This document shows positions 16,420-25,076 of a stretch of DNA of 64,000 nt, piece after piece. Every line of letters begins with the position of its first letter. The stretch's first letter is position 1. The notes below the pieces were generated by a model. The model worked only from the letters and a program-made list of their open reading frames with translations, did not search any database and had not been told where the DNA came from. Origin of the DNA: JAADFF01 sp013153035. GTDB taxonomy: Bacteria; Coprothermobacterota; Coprothermobacteria; Coprothermobacterales; JAADFF01. The stretch lies in NCBI GenBank assembly GCA_026184435.1, contig CP046447.1; one strand, 5' to 3'. The translations under genes and the position numbers were made by a program.

Positions 16420-16929
16420 ATGCCAGAGGGAAGTTGTTCTGTTGTTGTATATCCGGGCACTTATGACCCTATCACACTAGGACATCTTGATATTGTTAGA
16501 AGGGCATTGTCTATATTTGACAAGGTTGTCATTTTAGTATCGGAAAATGCCAATAAAAGAGTACTATTTGATATAGATGAGCGTGTAAAATTGGTGTACT
16601 TGTCACTTGAGGATGCAAATTTTCCTAAGAACCGTATCATAGTCGATAAAAACAGTGGGCTTACCGTAGAGTACATGAAAGCCCATGGGTACAGGGCAAT
16701 GATTAGAGGACTTAGGGCTGTGTCAGATTTTGAGTATGAGATGCAGATAGCTCTTGCCAATAAGCATCTTAGAGATGATGTTGAGACGATATTTATGGTG
16801 TCAGATTTAAAATATCAGTTCCTACGCTCTACAATAGTAAGAGAGATAGCAAGACTGGGAGGTAAACTGGAAGGTCTTGTTACTCCTTCTGTTGAGAAAG
16901 CATTAAGAGAAAAATTTATGCGGAGGTGA
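16420..16929 (+). CDS. coaD: Phosphopantetheine adenylyltransferase
   Basis: Transfers AMP from ATP to 4'-phosphopantetheine, the penultimate step of coenzyme A synthesis. The 169 residues carry the nucleotidyltransferase signature YPGTYDPITLGHLDIVRRA near the N terminus (T/HxGH-type motif), the substrate block YMKAHGYRAMIRGLRAVSDFEYE, and the C-terminal STIVREIA. The N terminus has seven extra residues (MPEGSCS) before the first strand. The ATG is 1 base after the gdhA stop, and ackA follows 6 bases after its stop, so it is operonic. Linking CoA synthesis to acetate kinase is sensible, since acyl-CoA is the source of acyl phosphate. Confidence 0.95.
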   Translation: MPEGSCSVVVYPGTYDPITLGHLDIVRRALSIFDKVVILVSENANKRVLFDIDERVKLVYLSLEDANFPKNRIIVDKNSGLTVEYMKAHGYRAMIRGLRAVSDFEYEMQIALANKHLRDDVETIFMVSDLKYQFLRSTIVREIARLGGKLEGLVTPSVEKALREKFMRR

Positions 16930-16935
16930 GTGGTT

Positions 16936-18144
16936 GTGGATATACTGGTCCTCAACTCAGGAAGTAGTTCTATTAAGTTTCAGGTTATTAGCATGCCTGA
17001 AGAAAAAGTTATTGCTAAGGGTATTGTTGAGAGAATTGGACTTGAAGAACCATTTTTGAAGTATAAGAAGGGTGATGGTGAGTACCAGAAGTTTACAAGA
17101 CCCGATAAGATAGATCATAAGATAGCGCTCCAGTGGGTGCTTGATACTCTCACAGATAAAGAAATAGGTGTTCTGGAAAGCCTTTCTTCTATTGGTGCAG
17201 TAGGTCACAGAGTTGTTCATGGTGGAGAGGCGTTTTCTGGTTCTGTTCTTATTACCGATGAGGTTATTAAGGCTCTGGAAGATAATATTGAGCTTGCTCC
17301 TTTGCACAACCCAGCTAATCTTATGGGTATCTATGCTTGCAAAGAGCTTATGCCCGGTACACCTATGGTTGGTGTCTTTGACACAGCATTCCATCAGACC
17401 ATGCCTAAACATGCATACCTCTATGCTCTACCTATAGAGCTTTATGAAAAATATAGAGTTCGTCGTTATGGTTTTCACGGTACATCCCATAGGTATGTAT
17501 CTCAGAGGGCTGCTGAGCTTGTTGGTAAGCCCATTGAAGAGCTGAAGATTATCACAGTCCATGTGGGCAATGGTGCCTCTGTGGCAGCTGTAAAATATGG
17601 TAAGTCTGTTGATACATCCATGGGTTTCACTCCACTTGAGGGACTTGTGATGGGAACTCGCTGTGGTGATATTGATCCTGCACTTCCTATTTGGCTACAG
17701 CGTAAATTTAATATGACTCCTGACGAGGTTGATCAGTATCTTAATAAAAAGAGTGGTATCTTAGGCCTAATGGGTGGTAAGACCTATGATATGAGAGAAG
17801 TCGAAGATGGATATCTTGCCGGTGAGCCAGATGCTACACTGGCATTTGAGATATATGCATATCGTATCAAGAAGTATATTGGTGCATATGCTGCTGCTAT
17901 GGGTGGACTTGATGTTCTTGTCTTTACAGCTGGTGTTGGTGAAAATTCACCACCACTAAGAGAGCTTGTTTGCCGTGACCTTGAGTTTCTCGGTATTAAG
18001 ATTGACAAAGAGAGAAACAATGTTAGAGGTACAGCACTAATTTCTACCGATGACTCTAAGGTTAAGGTCTTTTCTATTGCCACAAACGAGGAGCTTGTCA
18101 TAGCCAGAGATACCTATGAGATTGTGACAAAGGAGGAGAAATAA
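16936..18144 (+). CDS. ackA: Acetate kinase
   Basis: Forms ATP and acetate from acetyl phosphate, the substrate-level phosphorylation step of acetate fermentation. The 402 residues show all ASKHA landmarks: ILVLNSGSSSIKFQ at the N terminus, GHRVVHGGE, the catalytic region FDTAFHQTMP, RRYGFHGTSHRYVSQ, and HVGNGASVAAV. GTG at 16936 is chosen because GGAGG ends 9 bases before it; the in-frame GTG at 16930 is too close. No phosphotransacetylase gene is adjacent, which is a common partner and must be elsewhere. Confidence 0.96.
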   Translation: MDILVLNSGSSSIKFQVISMPEEKVIAKGIVERIGLEEPFLKYKKGDGEYQKFTRPDKIDHKIALQWVLDTLTDKEIGVLESLSSIGAVGHRVVHGGEAFSGSVLITDEVIKALEDNIELAPLHNPANLMGIYACKELMPGTPMVGVFDTAFHQTMPKHAYLYALPIELYEKYRVRRYGFHGTSHRYVSQRAAELVGKPIEELKIITVHVGNGASVAAVKYGKSVDTSMGFTPLEGLVMGTRCGDIDPALPIWLQRKFNMTPDEVDQYLNKKSGILGLMGGKTYDMREVEDGYLAGEPDATLAFEIYAYRIKKYIGAYAAAMGGLDVLVFTAGVGENSPPLRELVCRDLEFLGIKIDKERNNVRGTALISTDDSKVKVFSIATNEELVIARDTYEIVTKEEK

Positions 18145-18145
18145 C

Positions 18146-18709
18146 TTGAAGGTCAATCTTCACAACTTTCAAAGAAGTGAAGAGGCGGAACTTATCTTTG
18201 ATGGTGGGGATATACATATAGATGACCTCATTGAGGGAGAGGTTGTGTATCCGATTGGTGGAAAGTTAATACTCCATAAGATAGGTGATAGATTTTTACT
18301 TGATGGTGTTATTACTGTTGTGGTTAAGAGAAAGTGTGCTGTATGTGGAGAAGCCTTTGAGGATACACTGAGTATAAAGATTAGTGATGAGTTTGTTATT
18401 GGTGAGCCAGACTATGGAGAAGAAAAAGAAGTTGAGCTCACACAAAAAGATATGGACACATTCTACCTTAAAGATGGTATACTTGATGTTGAGTCGGTGG
18501 TGAGGGATTATATTATTACCTCTCTCAGCACCGTGCCGTTGTGCCCTGTGCACAAAAAGAAAGACAGGGAGCCTGTTATATACAATTTAGGTGATATAGA
18601 AGAAAAACCAGCCGATCCAAGATGGGCAGAGTTGAGGAAACTGTTAGAAGGAGGTGCTGAAGGTGGGAGTTCCAAAGAAGAAACCAACACGCAGAAGGGC
18701 AAGAAATAG
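18146..18709 (+). CDS. yceD: YceD family (DUF177) protein
   Basis: A member of the family almost always encoded just before rpmF; in plants and E. coli relatives it is linked to 23S rRNA accumulation and ribosome assembly. The 187 residues have the conserved KRKCAVCGEAFEDTL pair of cysteines near residue 60 and CPVHKK near 135, likely a metal site, plus an acidic low-complexity tail. The TTG start lies 8 bases after AAGGAGG and follows the ackA stop by one base. The rpmF start lies inside its last codons, so the two are translationally coupled. Confidence 0.84.
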   Translation: MKVNLHNFQRSEEAELIFDGGDIHIDDLIEGEVVYPIGGKLILHKIGDRFLLDGVITVVVKRKCAVCGEAFEDTLSIKISDEFVIGEPDYGEEKEVELTQKDMDTFYLKDGILDVESVVRDYIITSLSTVPLCPVHKKKDREPVIYNLGDIEEKPADPRWAELRKLLEGGAEGGSSKEETNTQKGKK

Positions 18710-18851
18710 AAGAGCACACTGGACACCACGCACAGTGACACTTGCCAGGTGTCCCAACTGTGGTGCCCTTGTTCCTGCACATATGGTATGCCCTGAGTGC
18801 GGTTATTACAAGGGAAGACAGTATATTAAGGTAGAAAAGTCTGAGAAGTGA
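18663..18851 (+). CDS. rpmF: 50S ribosomal protein L32
   Basis: A small zinc-ribbon protein of the large ribosomal subunit. The 62 residues start GVPKKKPTRRRARNRRAH, the family signature, and contain four zinc-binding cysteines in CPNCGALVPAHMVCPEC. GTG at 18663 is chosen over GTG at 18654: the GAAGGAGG site lies 8 bases before the former and overlaps the latter. It overlaps yceD by 47 bases in another frame. Confidence 0.96.
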   Translation: MGVPKKKPTRRRARNRRAHWTPRTVTLARCPNCGALVPAHMVCPECGYYKGRQYIKVEKSEK

Positions 18852-18857
18852 TGAGCT

Positions 18858-19850
18858 GTGAATGTAGTCTTAGCCGTTGATTTAAGAGGTGGCGACCACG
18901 GAGCAAAACCGATTGCTGATGGTGTAAAGCGCTTTTTGGCTGAGACTAATGATGTAGAGGTGTTGGCTTTTGGCCTTAAAGACGATGCACCCTATGTGGA
19001 TGGGGTGCATCGTTTATTTTTCAGAGAGTGCTCTGAAGAGATAACAACTAACGAAAAACCAACATATGCTGTTAAAACAAAGAAGGATTCTACACTTGTA
19101 AAGGCAGTTGAAGCTGTTAAGGCCGGAGAGGCGTATGGTGTTATTTCTCCTGGTAGCACTGGGGCGGTACTCACTGCTGGATATTTGCTTCTTGGTCGCA
19201 TTAAAGGTGTAAAGAGGCCGATGCTTGCAGCGCCAATGCCTACTCTCTCTGGTAATCCCTTTGTATTTGGTGATCTTGGTGCTAATGCCGATGTCAGACC
19301 TGATTTCTTTCCAGGATTTGCCATTTTAGGTAGAGTTTACTATGAAGCCTTGCTTGGCAAAGGTGATCCTTCTGTTTACCTTCTTAATATAGGTGAAGAG
19401 GAAGAAAAAGGTAAGCAACTAGTGAAAGAGGCTAGAGAGCTTCTTGAAAATTATCCGTGGTTTAGAGGATACGTAGAGCCACATCAACCATGGGATGGCG
19501 GGTATGATGTGGTTATTACAGATGGTTTTTCTGGAAATGTCTTCTTGAAAACGGCTGAAGGAGTATCCCATGCTGTTACAGGAGTTTTAAAAGAAGAGAT
19601 AATGAAAGGTGGCTTTTTGGCAAAGATAGGGGCACTTCTGATGAAAAATGCCTTTAAAGAAATGAAAAGGCGTTTTGATTACAAGACATATGGCGGTGCA
19701 CCATTTTTGGGAGTTAGAGGACTGGTTATGAAAATGCATGGTCGCAGTGATGAAGTGGCAGTGTATAGTGCAATGAAAGTTATGTATCGGCTTACTAAAG
19801 CAGATATTGTTGGTAGAATTGAAGAAAAGATAGCATCAGGGGGTGTATAA
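18858..19850 (+). CDS. plsX: Phosphate acyltransferase PlsX
   Basis: Makes acyl phosphate from acyl-ACP, starting phosphatidic acid synthesis at the membrane with PlsY. The 330 residues contain VLAVDLRGGDHGAKP at the N terminus (the family normally has DAMGGDHAP), a GVISPGSTGAVLTAGYLLLGRI block, and VVITDGFSGNVFLKTAEG near residue 217. The start is GTG; the ATG at 18851 that overlaps the rpmF stop is out of frame. The order rpmF-plsX-acpP-rnc is typical, though fabD, fabG and fabH, often present, are missing here. Confidence 0.94.
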   Translation: MNVVLAVDLRGGDHGAKPIADGVKRFLAETNDVEVLAFGLKDDAPYVDGVHRLFFRECSEEITTNEKPTYAVKTKKDSTLVKAVEAVKAGEAYGVISPGSTGAVLTAGYLLLGRIKGVKRPMLAAPMPTLSGNPFVFGDLGANADVRPDFFPGFAILGRVYYEALLGKGDPSVYLLNIGEEEEKGKQLVKEARELLENYPWFRGYVEPHQPWDGGYDVVITDGFSGNVFLKTAEGVSHAVTGVLKEEIMKGGFLAKIGALLMKNAFKEMKRRFDYKTYGGAPFLGVRGLVMKMHGRSDEVAVYSAMKVMYRLTKADIVGRIEEKIASGGV

Positions 19851-19852
19851 AC

Positions 19853-20101
19853 ATGGATGAGAAGAAGTTGACCCAGCAGGTTATTGAGGTTATCGCAGAT
19901 ACATTGTCTGTGAAAAAAGAGGCAATTAAAGAAGATACCAACCTTGTAGAGGAATTAGGTGTAGACTCTCTGGACATGGTAGATCTTGTTCTTGCCATGG
20001 AGCAAGAATTTGGTATAGAGATAAAAGATGAAGATATTACCCCCGATATAAAAACGGTGAGGGACATTGTGGCACTTCTTGGAAAATATCTTAAGTTCTA
20101 A
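19853..20101 (+). CDS. acpP: Acyl carrier protein
   Basis: The small acidic carrier that holds growing fatty acids on a 4'-phosphopantetheine arm. The 82 residues form the classic four-helix ACP, with the modified Ser39 in ELGVDSLDMVDLVLAMEQEFGIEI. The ATG is 2 bases after the plsX stop. The rnc frame begins inside its last 35 bases, so both genes are coupled. Confidence 0.97.
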   Translation: MDEKKLTQQVIEVIADTLSVKKEAIKEDTNLVEELGVDSLDMVDLVLAMEQEFGIEIKDEDITPDIKTVRDIVALLGKYLKF

Positions 20102-20798
20102 GAAAGGGATATTTTCCGGGGAGTCTGACACCTTATATATAAGAATTAATTTCTGGCGTCATCCCAAAAAGGGAAGCTCTCATCTTCTTAGGCAAGCTCT
20201 AACCCATCCTTCATTTGATAGCAGAAAAAATTATGAGCGCTTGGAGTTTTTGGGTGATAGTGTTTGGGGGCTTATTGTTGCCAGTTATCTATTTGAAAAA
20301 TACCCTGAACTTGATGAGGGTAGTCTTACACTGCTGAAGGCATATTTTACAAATAATAGTTTTATTAGTAAACTCTCTAAGAAAATAGGATTAGGACAAC
20401 TTCTTAGGGTAGGTAAATCTTATAAGTTTCCCGTCTCTGAAAGTACGCTTGCCGATATTTTTGAATCGTTTGTTGCGTATCTGTATCTTACCTATGGTTT
20501 TGAAAGAACCAAACGCTGGGGTTATAAGGTCATGAACCATATCTTGCCATCCAAAGAGGAGATAGAAGAGATATTATTCTCATTTGACCCAAAGGGTAAG
20601 CTACAGGCAATACTGGGAAAGGAAGGTTTAATGCCAAGATACGATGTTGTGAAAGATGGAAAAATGTTTAGGGCTACTGTGTATATAGGTGATAAAGCTA
20701 TAGCGCAAGGTATGGGACACAGTATTCGAGATGCAGAGAAAGATGCAGCTCATAAGGCACTAATGGTGTTGGTGAGAAATGGCAAAGCAGAAAAGTAA
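20067..20798 (+). CDS. rnc: Ribonuclease III
   Basis: Cuts double-stranded RNA; the long rRNA processing stems in this same window are its natural substrates. The catalytic domain has ERLEFLGDSVWGLIV with the conserved Glu and Asp, and ADIFESFVAYLYL with the second Asp/Glu pair. The C-terminal double-stranded-RNA-binding domain spans about 170-240 and includes a Gly-rich loop and the helix SIRDAEKDAAHKALMVL. The start is uncertain: only TTG codons at 20067 or 20079 are available before the conserved region, both inside acpP and without a good ribosome site, suggesting weak, coupled translation. Up to 243 residues, near the family norm. Confidence 0.92.
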   Translation: MWHFLENILSSKKGIFSGESDTLYIRINFWRHPKKGSSHLLRQALTHPSFDSRKNYERLEFLGDSVWGLIVASYLFEKYPELDEGSLTLLKAYFTNNSFISKLSKKIGLGQLLRVGKSYKFPVSESTLADIFESFVAYLYLTYGFERTKRWGYKVMNHILPSKEEIEEILFSFDPKGKLQAILGKEGLMPRYDVVKDGKMFRATVYIGDKAIAQGMGHSIRDAEKDAAHKALMVLVRNGKAEK

Positions 20799-21681
20799 GC
20801 GTATTTATCCTATTTTTATACCATTTACCGGTTGTCGCTTTCGTTGTAGTTTTTGCAATCAATGGGCTTCATCTGGTGTATCACAGGATGAATATCGGAA
20901 GAAAATAGAACAATCTTTCGACTTTTTGATGCATTCAGAGAAGAAATACGATGAAGTCTCTATATACGGAGGAACTCCTTTATGGTCTGGTACAGGCTGG
21001 GATATTATGGAGAGACTTCAACCGTTTGTAGAGAGTGGAAAAGTAGGGGGTGTTCGTCTTTCTACAAGACCTGATTCCATTACCCCAGATATTATCCAGA
21101 AACTTGTTGATCTGCATGTAACAACTGTTGAGATTGGCATACAGTCACTATCAGACAAAGTGCTTCAGTGTGTCAACAGAGGACATACGGTTGCCGATGT
21201 TGAAAGGGCTATTTCATTACTTCACGATTCAGGGATTGATGTGATAGGTCAGTTTATGATAGGTTTACCCTGCGAAGGTGAAGAGATATACGATATTCCG
21301 GGGTGGGCTTGGAAGCACAACATTGCCGGTGTACGTATTTTCCCCCTGATTGTACTTGAAAATACGGAGATAGCAAGTTGGTATAAGGAGGGTAAGTATA
21401 AGCCTCTTGATGTCGATGAGGCTGTCTATAAATTGGCTCGTATTGTAAGGCAGCTTGAGGAATATGATATTCCTGTTATACAGATAGGTCTTCATTCTAG
21501 TAAAGAATTGCAGAAGGCTGTATTGGCAGGCCCATATGTGGGAAACTTAGGAGAGATGGTTCGCTCATTTATCAATTTTATGCTTGTAAATGAGGGTAAG
21601 ATAAAAGAAGATGATGTACCTGTGTCTCAAAGACGTATGTTTGATAGATGGAGGAGGGTGATACAGCGTGGGAATACTTGA
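20779..21681 (+). CDS. Radical SAM protein encoded between rnc and ftsY
   Basis: The N-terminal PFTGCRFRCSFCNQ has the radical SAM CxxxCxxC cluster motif (Cys at about 19, 23 and 26), followed by IYGGTP and an Elp3-like barrel with STRPDSIT, EIGIQSLSDKVLQ and NRGHTVADVERAI. These blocks match the Elp3/HemN-like radical SAM proteins that many clostridia encode in the rnc region. The 300 residues lack the acetyltransferase domain of true Elp3. The substrate is unknown. The ATG lies 20 bases before the rnc stop, and ftsY overlaps its end by 14 bases. Confidence 0.85.
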   Translation: MAKQKSKRIYPIFIPFTGCRFRCSFCNQWASSGVSQDEYRKKIEQSFDFLMHSEKKYDEVSIYGGTPLWSGTGWDIMERLQPFVESGKVGGVRLSTRPDSITPDIIQKLVDLHVTTVEIGIQSLSDKVLQCVNRGHTVADVERAISLLHDSGIDVIGQFMIGLPCEGEEIYDIPGWAWKHNIAGVRIFPLIVLENTEIASWYKEGKYKPLDVDEAVYKLARIVRQLEEYDIPVIQIGLHSSKELQKAVLAGPYVGNLGEMVRSFINFMLVNEGKIKEDDVPVSQRRMFDRWRRVIQRGNT

Positions 21682-22936
21682 TAAATTCAAAAAGATGTTT
21701 GCATTTGGCAAGAAAAAAGAGGAAAAGCCTGTAGAGAAAAAGGAGTCCATAGTGGCTGATGAAGATATTATCTTGTCTGATAAAGGAGCAGAGGTTGTTG
21801 TAGAAAAAGAAGAAACAGTAGAGGAGCCTTTGCCAAAGGAAGATGTGGAAGCTTCTGAGAAGGAAGTAGCAGAGGTAGTAAAGGAGAAAACAATAGAAAC
21901 AACATCTCAGGAAGAAACACCTGCTTTAGAAGAGATTCCACCTGTTGAAAGTGTGGCTGGGACGCAGACGAGGACTACCACAGAGGTTTCAGAGGTTGAA
22001 GTTTCGGTTTCTTCAGAAGAGATAGAGGCATCTAAAGATAAAGCAGTGTTTGTATCTGAACCTGTAGAAGAGGTCAAAGAGGAAGAAGGCAAAGAAATAT
22101 CTCCTGTCATAGACTTTTCTTCTATCCAGGTGATGTCCGAAGATGAGAGAGATGAGCTTTTGGCATTCCTTATAAAAGCAGACTTTGGCGTGATGCTTGC
22201 AGAGGAGCTTTTAGATATTGTTGAGGAGTATCCTCCCGAGGAAAGGGAGATGAGACTCCGTACCTTGCTGGCGTCATATCTTCCACCAAAACCAGAACCT
22301 ATTAAGATTGCTTCTGAGCCGCCAACGGTGTATTACTTCTTTGGTGTCAATGGGGTAGGTAAGACAACAACTATTGCCAAGTTTGCCCATATTTTAAAAA
22401 AGAGGGGCAAGGTTATGGTTATTGGTGCCGATACATTTAGGGCTGCTGCCACAGACCAGCTTGGGCTGTGGGCTGAGAAAGTTGGTGTAGATGCTCATCT
22501 TGGCGAGCGTGGTGCCGATCCATCGTCTGTTATTTACACCGGTGTAGAAAAGGCAAAGGCGAGAGGATACGACTTTGTACTTGTAGATACAGCCGGTAGA
22601 ATGTCTACCAAGAAAAATCTTATTGAAGAGCTGAAAAAAATGGAGAGGGTTGTTAAGAAGGTTGTGCCTGATGCTCCACATGAGAGTTTTCTTGTACTTG
22701 ATGCTACCCAAGGGCAGGCGGCATTTAGACAGGCAAAGACCTTTATGGAAGCGGTTCAGGTTACCCGCATCATTCTTACCAAACTCGATTCTACAGCCAA
22801 AGGAGGTTTCATCTTCTCCATATGGAAGGAACTAGGGCTTCCTATAGCATTTCTTAGCTTTGGACAGGAACTTGAAGATTGGGTGGAGTACTCTCCATCT
22901 GTTATTCTTGATAATCTATTTGGAGAAAGTAGGTGA
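21668..22936 (+). CDS. ftsY: Signal recognition particle receptor FtsY
   Basis: The SRP receptor GTPase, which docks translating ribosomes at the membrane. The 422 residues have a short basic start (MGILDKFKKMFAFGKKK) suited to membrane binding, then an acidic, Glu/Val-rich linker to about residue 145, the N domain, and the G domain with GVNGVGKTTTIAKFA (about 226-240), DTFRAAATDQL, DTAGRMSTKKNL and TKLDSTAKGG. The start is GTG. smc, which normally sits between rnc and ftsY in Firmicutes-type operons, is absent. Confidence 0.96.
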   Translation: MGILDKFKKMFAFGKKKEEKPVEKKESIVADEDIILSDKGAEVVVEKEETVEEPLPKEDVEASEKEVAEVVKEKTIETTSQEETPALEEIPPVESVAGTQTRTTTEVSEVEVSVSSEEIEASKDKAVFVSEPVEEVKEEEGKEISPVIDFSSIQVMSEDERDELLAFLIKADFGVMLAEELLDIVEEYPPEEREMRLRTLLASYLPPKPEPIKIASEPPTVYYFFGVNGVGKTTTIAKFAHILKKRGKVMVIGADTFRAAATDQLGLWAEKVGVDAHLGERGADPSSVIYTGVEKAKARGYDFVLVDTAGRMSTKKNLIEELKKMERVVKKVVPDAPHESFLVLDATQGQAAFRQAKTFMEAVQVTRIILTKLDSTAKGGFIFSIWKELGLPIAFLSFGQELEDWVEYSPSVILDNLFGESR

Positions 22937-22941
22937 GGTTT

Positions 22942-23739
22942 ATGGATATAGGAGAAATGATGTCTATAGCTTCTGAAGCAGCATATTTGGCTGGAGAGGT
23001 GCTTCAGTCTAAGTATCTTCATGTCAAAGATATAAGGGAGAAAACAGATATAACCGATCTTGTTACTGAGGCTGATAAAGAGGCCGAAAAGGTTGTGAGG
23101 GCCTATCTTGAGGGTGTACTTGATGATAAGCATTCTATTGTGGGTGAAGAGGGTGGTGGTAGCGCTACAGGTAGGTATGTGTGGTATGTAGACCCCCTTG
23201 ATGGCACGGCAAACTTTGCCAAGGGAGTACCCATATTTTCCGTTAGTGTAGGTATGCTTGATGAGGGGCGTTTTTCTGTTGGAGCCATATATCATCCCAC
23301 AGAAGATGTCCTTTATTGGGGGAGCGTTGAGGCAGGTGCGTGGATAAATGGAAGAAAACTTGTGCCTAGATACGAAGCAGAGATACGCGGAGCATATGTG
23401 GGGTTGGGATTTCCCCGTAGGTGTACAGAAGGTGCTAAAGATGCTGCACTTATATTTCAAGAGTATTCTGTACTGCATGCACGTAAACTGAGAAGCATTG
23501 GTTCTGCGGCTTTGGGACTTGCATGGGTTGCTGCCGGTTTTCTTGATGTGTATTTCCAGCCATGCCTTAGCATGTGGGATATGGCGGCCGGTGTTGCACT
23601 TGTACTGGCAGTAGGTGGTTCTGTGTATATTCATAAAGTAGATGATACAACTTATGGGGTATGGGCGAGTGGTAATAATGACCTTTACACTGCATATGCG
23701 GAAATTATCCCATACCTAAAAGAGTATGTAAAAGTGTAA
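22942..23739 (+). CDS. Inositol monophosphatase family protein
   Basis: A Mg2+-dependent phosphatase of the IMPase/FBPase/CysQ superfamily. The 265 residues show the metal site in order: IVGEEGGG, DPLDGTANFAKG and the C-terminal SMWDMAAGVALVLAVGG. Thermophilic members often hydrolyse both inositol-1-phosphate and fructose-1,6-bisphosphate, either of which is possible here. The ATG at 22942 is preferred to the GTG at 22933 because it matches the family N terminus, though the ribosome site spacing is short. It is the last gene of the long operon, followed by a terminator. Confidence 0.9.
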   Translation: MDIGEMMSIASEAAYLAGEVLQSKYLHVKDIREKTDITDLVTEADKEAEKVVRAYLEGVLDDKHSIVGEEGGGSATGRYVWYVDPLDGTANFAKGVPIFSVSVGMLDEGRFSVGAIYHPTEDVLYWGSVEAGAWINGRKLVPRYEAEIRGAYVGLGFPRRCTEGAKDAALIFQEYSVLHARKLRSIGSAALGLAWVAAGFLDVYFQPCLSMWDMAAGVALVLAVGGSVYIHKVDDTTYGVWASGNNDLYTAYAEIIPYLKEYVKV

Positions 23740-23772
23740 AAAGTGTAACAGGTTAAAAGCAATAGAGGTATA

Positions 23773-23806
23773 TACAGGGGGCATACATATGCCCCCTGTA
23801 TTGTTT
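23773..23806 (+). terminator. Rho-independent terminator closing the gdhA-ftsY operon
   Basis: A 12-bp perfect stem (23773-23784 with 23789-23800), with GGGGG/CCCCC at its core and a 4-base loop, is followed by TTGTTT. Confidence 0.88.
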
Positions 23807-23827
23807 ATATACATAAACTTTGTGTGG

Positions 23828-23833
23828 TATAAT
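23828..23833 (+). promoter_or_regulatory. Candidate -10 box of the desulfurase-like operon
   Basis: A perfect TATAAT lies 33 bases before the start codon at 23867 and after a terminator. The -35 (TTATAT at 23805-23810, 17-bp spacer) is weak, which may mean an activator or poor promoter. Confidence 0.45.
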
Positions 23834-23866
23834 AGCCATGACAATGAAGTTTGAGGAGGGAATGAT

Positions 23867-25063
23867 ATGGAAAGAGTATACTTTGACCACTGTCGTAGTA
23901 CATTTGTTGATACTGAAGTGATAAAAGAAATGAATATATGGATGACCGAGAAGTATTGGGCTCCTGCCCCTTTTACATCGACGGGTACTGAAGCTCAAGA
24001 AGCTATAGATGAAGCACAGGCTGTTTGGGCATCATTCTTTGGTGGTAAGCCGGAGGAGGTTCAGTTTGGTGCCAGTGAGGTGGTCCTTGCCAATGTTGCC
24101 ATTAGAGGTATAGTGGAAGCATACTATAAAAAACATGATACTAAGCCACATATTATTACCACCGAAATAGAGGCAGGATCTACTGTTCTTTCTATACTGA
24201 GAAAACTGGAGAAATCCGGTAGAGCAGAGGTGACATATCTTAAAGTATCTAAGGATGGACTTGTATCACCCGATGATGTGAAGGCTGCTATCAAAGACAA
24301 TACAGCTATGGTAGTTATGGCTGATGTCAACTTTATGGTTGGTACTGTTCAAGATGTTCCTGTTATTGGTAAAGCTATAAAGGAGAAGAAAGACGATGTG
24401 AGATTTGTCATAGATGCTACACGCTCACTAGGGCGTACGCCTCTATGGAAGTATGCAGACTTTGCAGATGTGGTATTTACCGATGCTCATAGAATACATG
24501 GGCCTAAGAACTCTAGTGTTCTATGGGTAAAAAGCGGTGTATCGATAGTGCCTATTGTATGGGGTACAGTAAAGCATTTTGATATTACACAGGATAAACC
24601 GGATATTCCTACCATTCGTGGGGGCATGAAAGCACTACAGATTTTGCTTGATGGTTATGAAGAGAAGTATAACAAGATGAAGAAGCTTCAAAGGATGCTC
24701 TTTGATGGAATATTGGAACGCATACCAGAGGTTCAGATTAATGGTCCATGGCCAGAGCACCGCAGCCCGTCTAATGTATGCGTGACATTTAAGTATATTG
24801 AGGGCGAAGCTGTGCAGATGTACTTTGATATGAATGGTATTGTTGTTGATACAGGTTCTGCGTGTGCTAATCCCTTCCTTCAGGCAAACCATGTTATACT
24901 GGCGCTTTACAATGATTATGCAAGGGCTCATGGTTCTATTAGGCTTATACTCTCGTGGCACAACACAGAAGAAGAAGTCCATAGATTTCTCGATGTAGCA
25001 CCGGAGGTTGTTGCTACACTGAGAAGAATAAGTCCGGTTGCACCGGAAGTATATAAAAAGTAG
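23867..25063 (+). CDS. Cysteine desulfurase homologue lacking the PLP lysine (IscS2-like)
   Basis: The 398 residues align along their whole length with class V aminotransferases of the NifS/IscS type, and the active-site Cys that carries persulfide is kept (Cys333 in TGSACANP). However, the Lys that normally binds PLP in the HKxxGPKG block is Arg209 here (DAHRIHGPKN). Other cofactor positions also differ: the SGATES block reads FGASEV, the stacking His of the EHxAV block is absent, and NNExG reads VNFMVG. This recalls Archaeoglobus IscS, in which the Lys is Asp. It probably cannot make sulfur from cysteine and may only scaffold cluster assembly with the IscU encoded 13 bases downstream, perhaps using sulfide. 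First gene of a five-gene operon. Confidence 0.85.
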   Translation: MERVYFDHCRSTFVDTEVIKEMNIWMTEKYWAPAPFTSTGTEAQEAIDEAQAVWASFFGGKPEEVQFGASEVVLANVAIRGIVEAYYKKHDTKPHIITTEIEAGSTVLSILRKLEKSGRAEVTYLKVSKDGLVSPDDVKAAIKDNTAMVVMADVNFMVGTVQDVPVIGKAIKEKKDDVRFVIDATRSLGRTPLWKYADFADVVFTDAHRIHGPKNSSVLWVKSGVSIVPIVWGTVKHFDITQDKPDIPTIRGGMKALQILLDGYEEKYNKMKKLQRMLFDGILERIPEVQINGPWPEHRSPSNVCVTFKYIEGEAVQMYFDMNGIVVDTGSACANPFLQANHVILALYNDYARAHGSIRLILSWHNTEEEVHRFLDVAPEVVATLRRISPVAPEVYKK

Positions 25064-25076
25064 GGAGTGATGTGGT

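Noticed and set aside
18663..18709. 47-base overlap of yceD and rpmF as an error
   Set aside because: Both proteins are conserved and this overlap is common for the pair.
22756..23634. 292-codon open frame antisense to ftsY and the IMPase gene
   Set aside because: Same reasons: the plus-strand genes are clear family members and this frame has no start signal.
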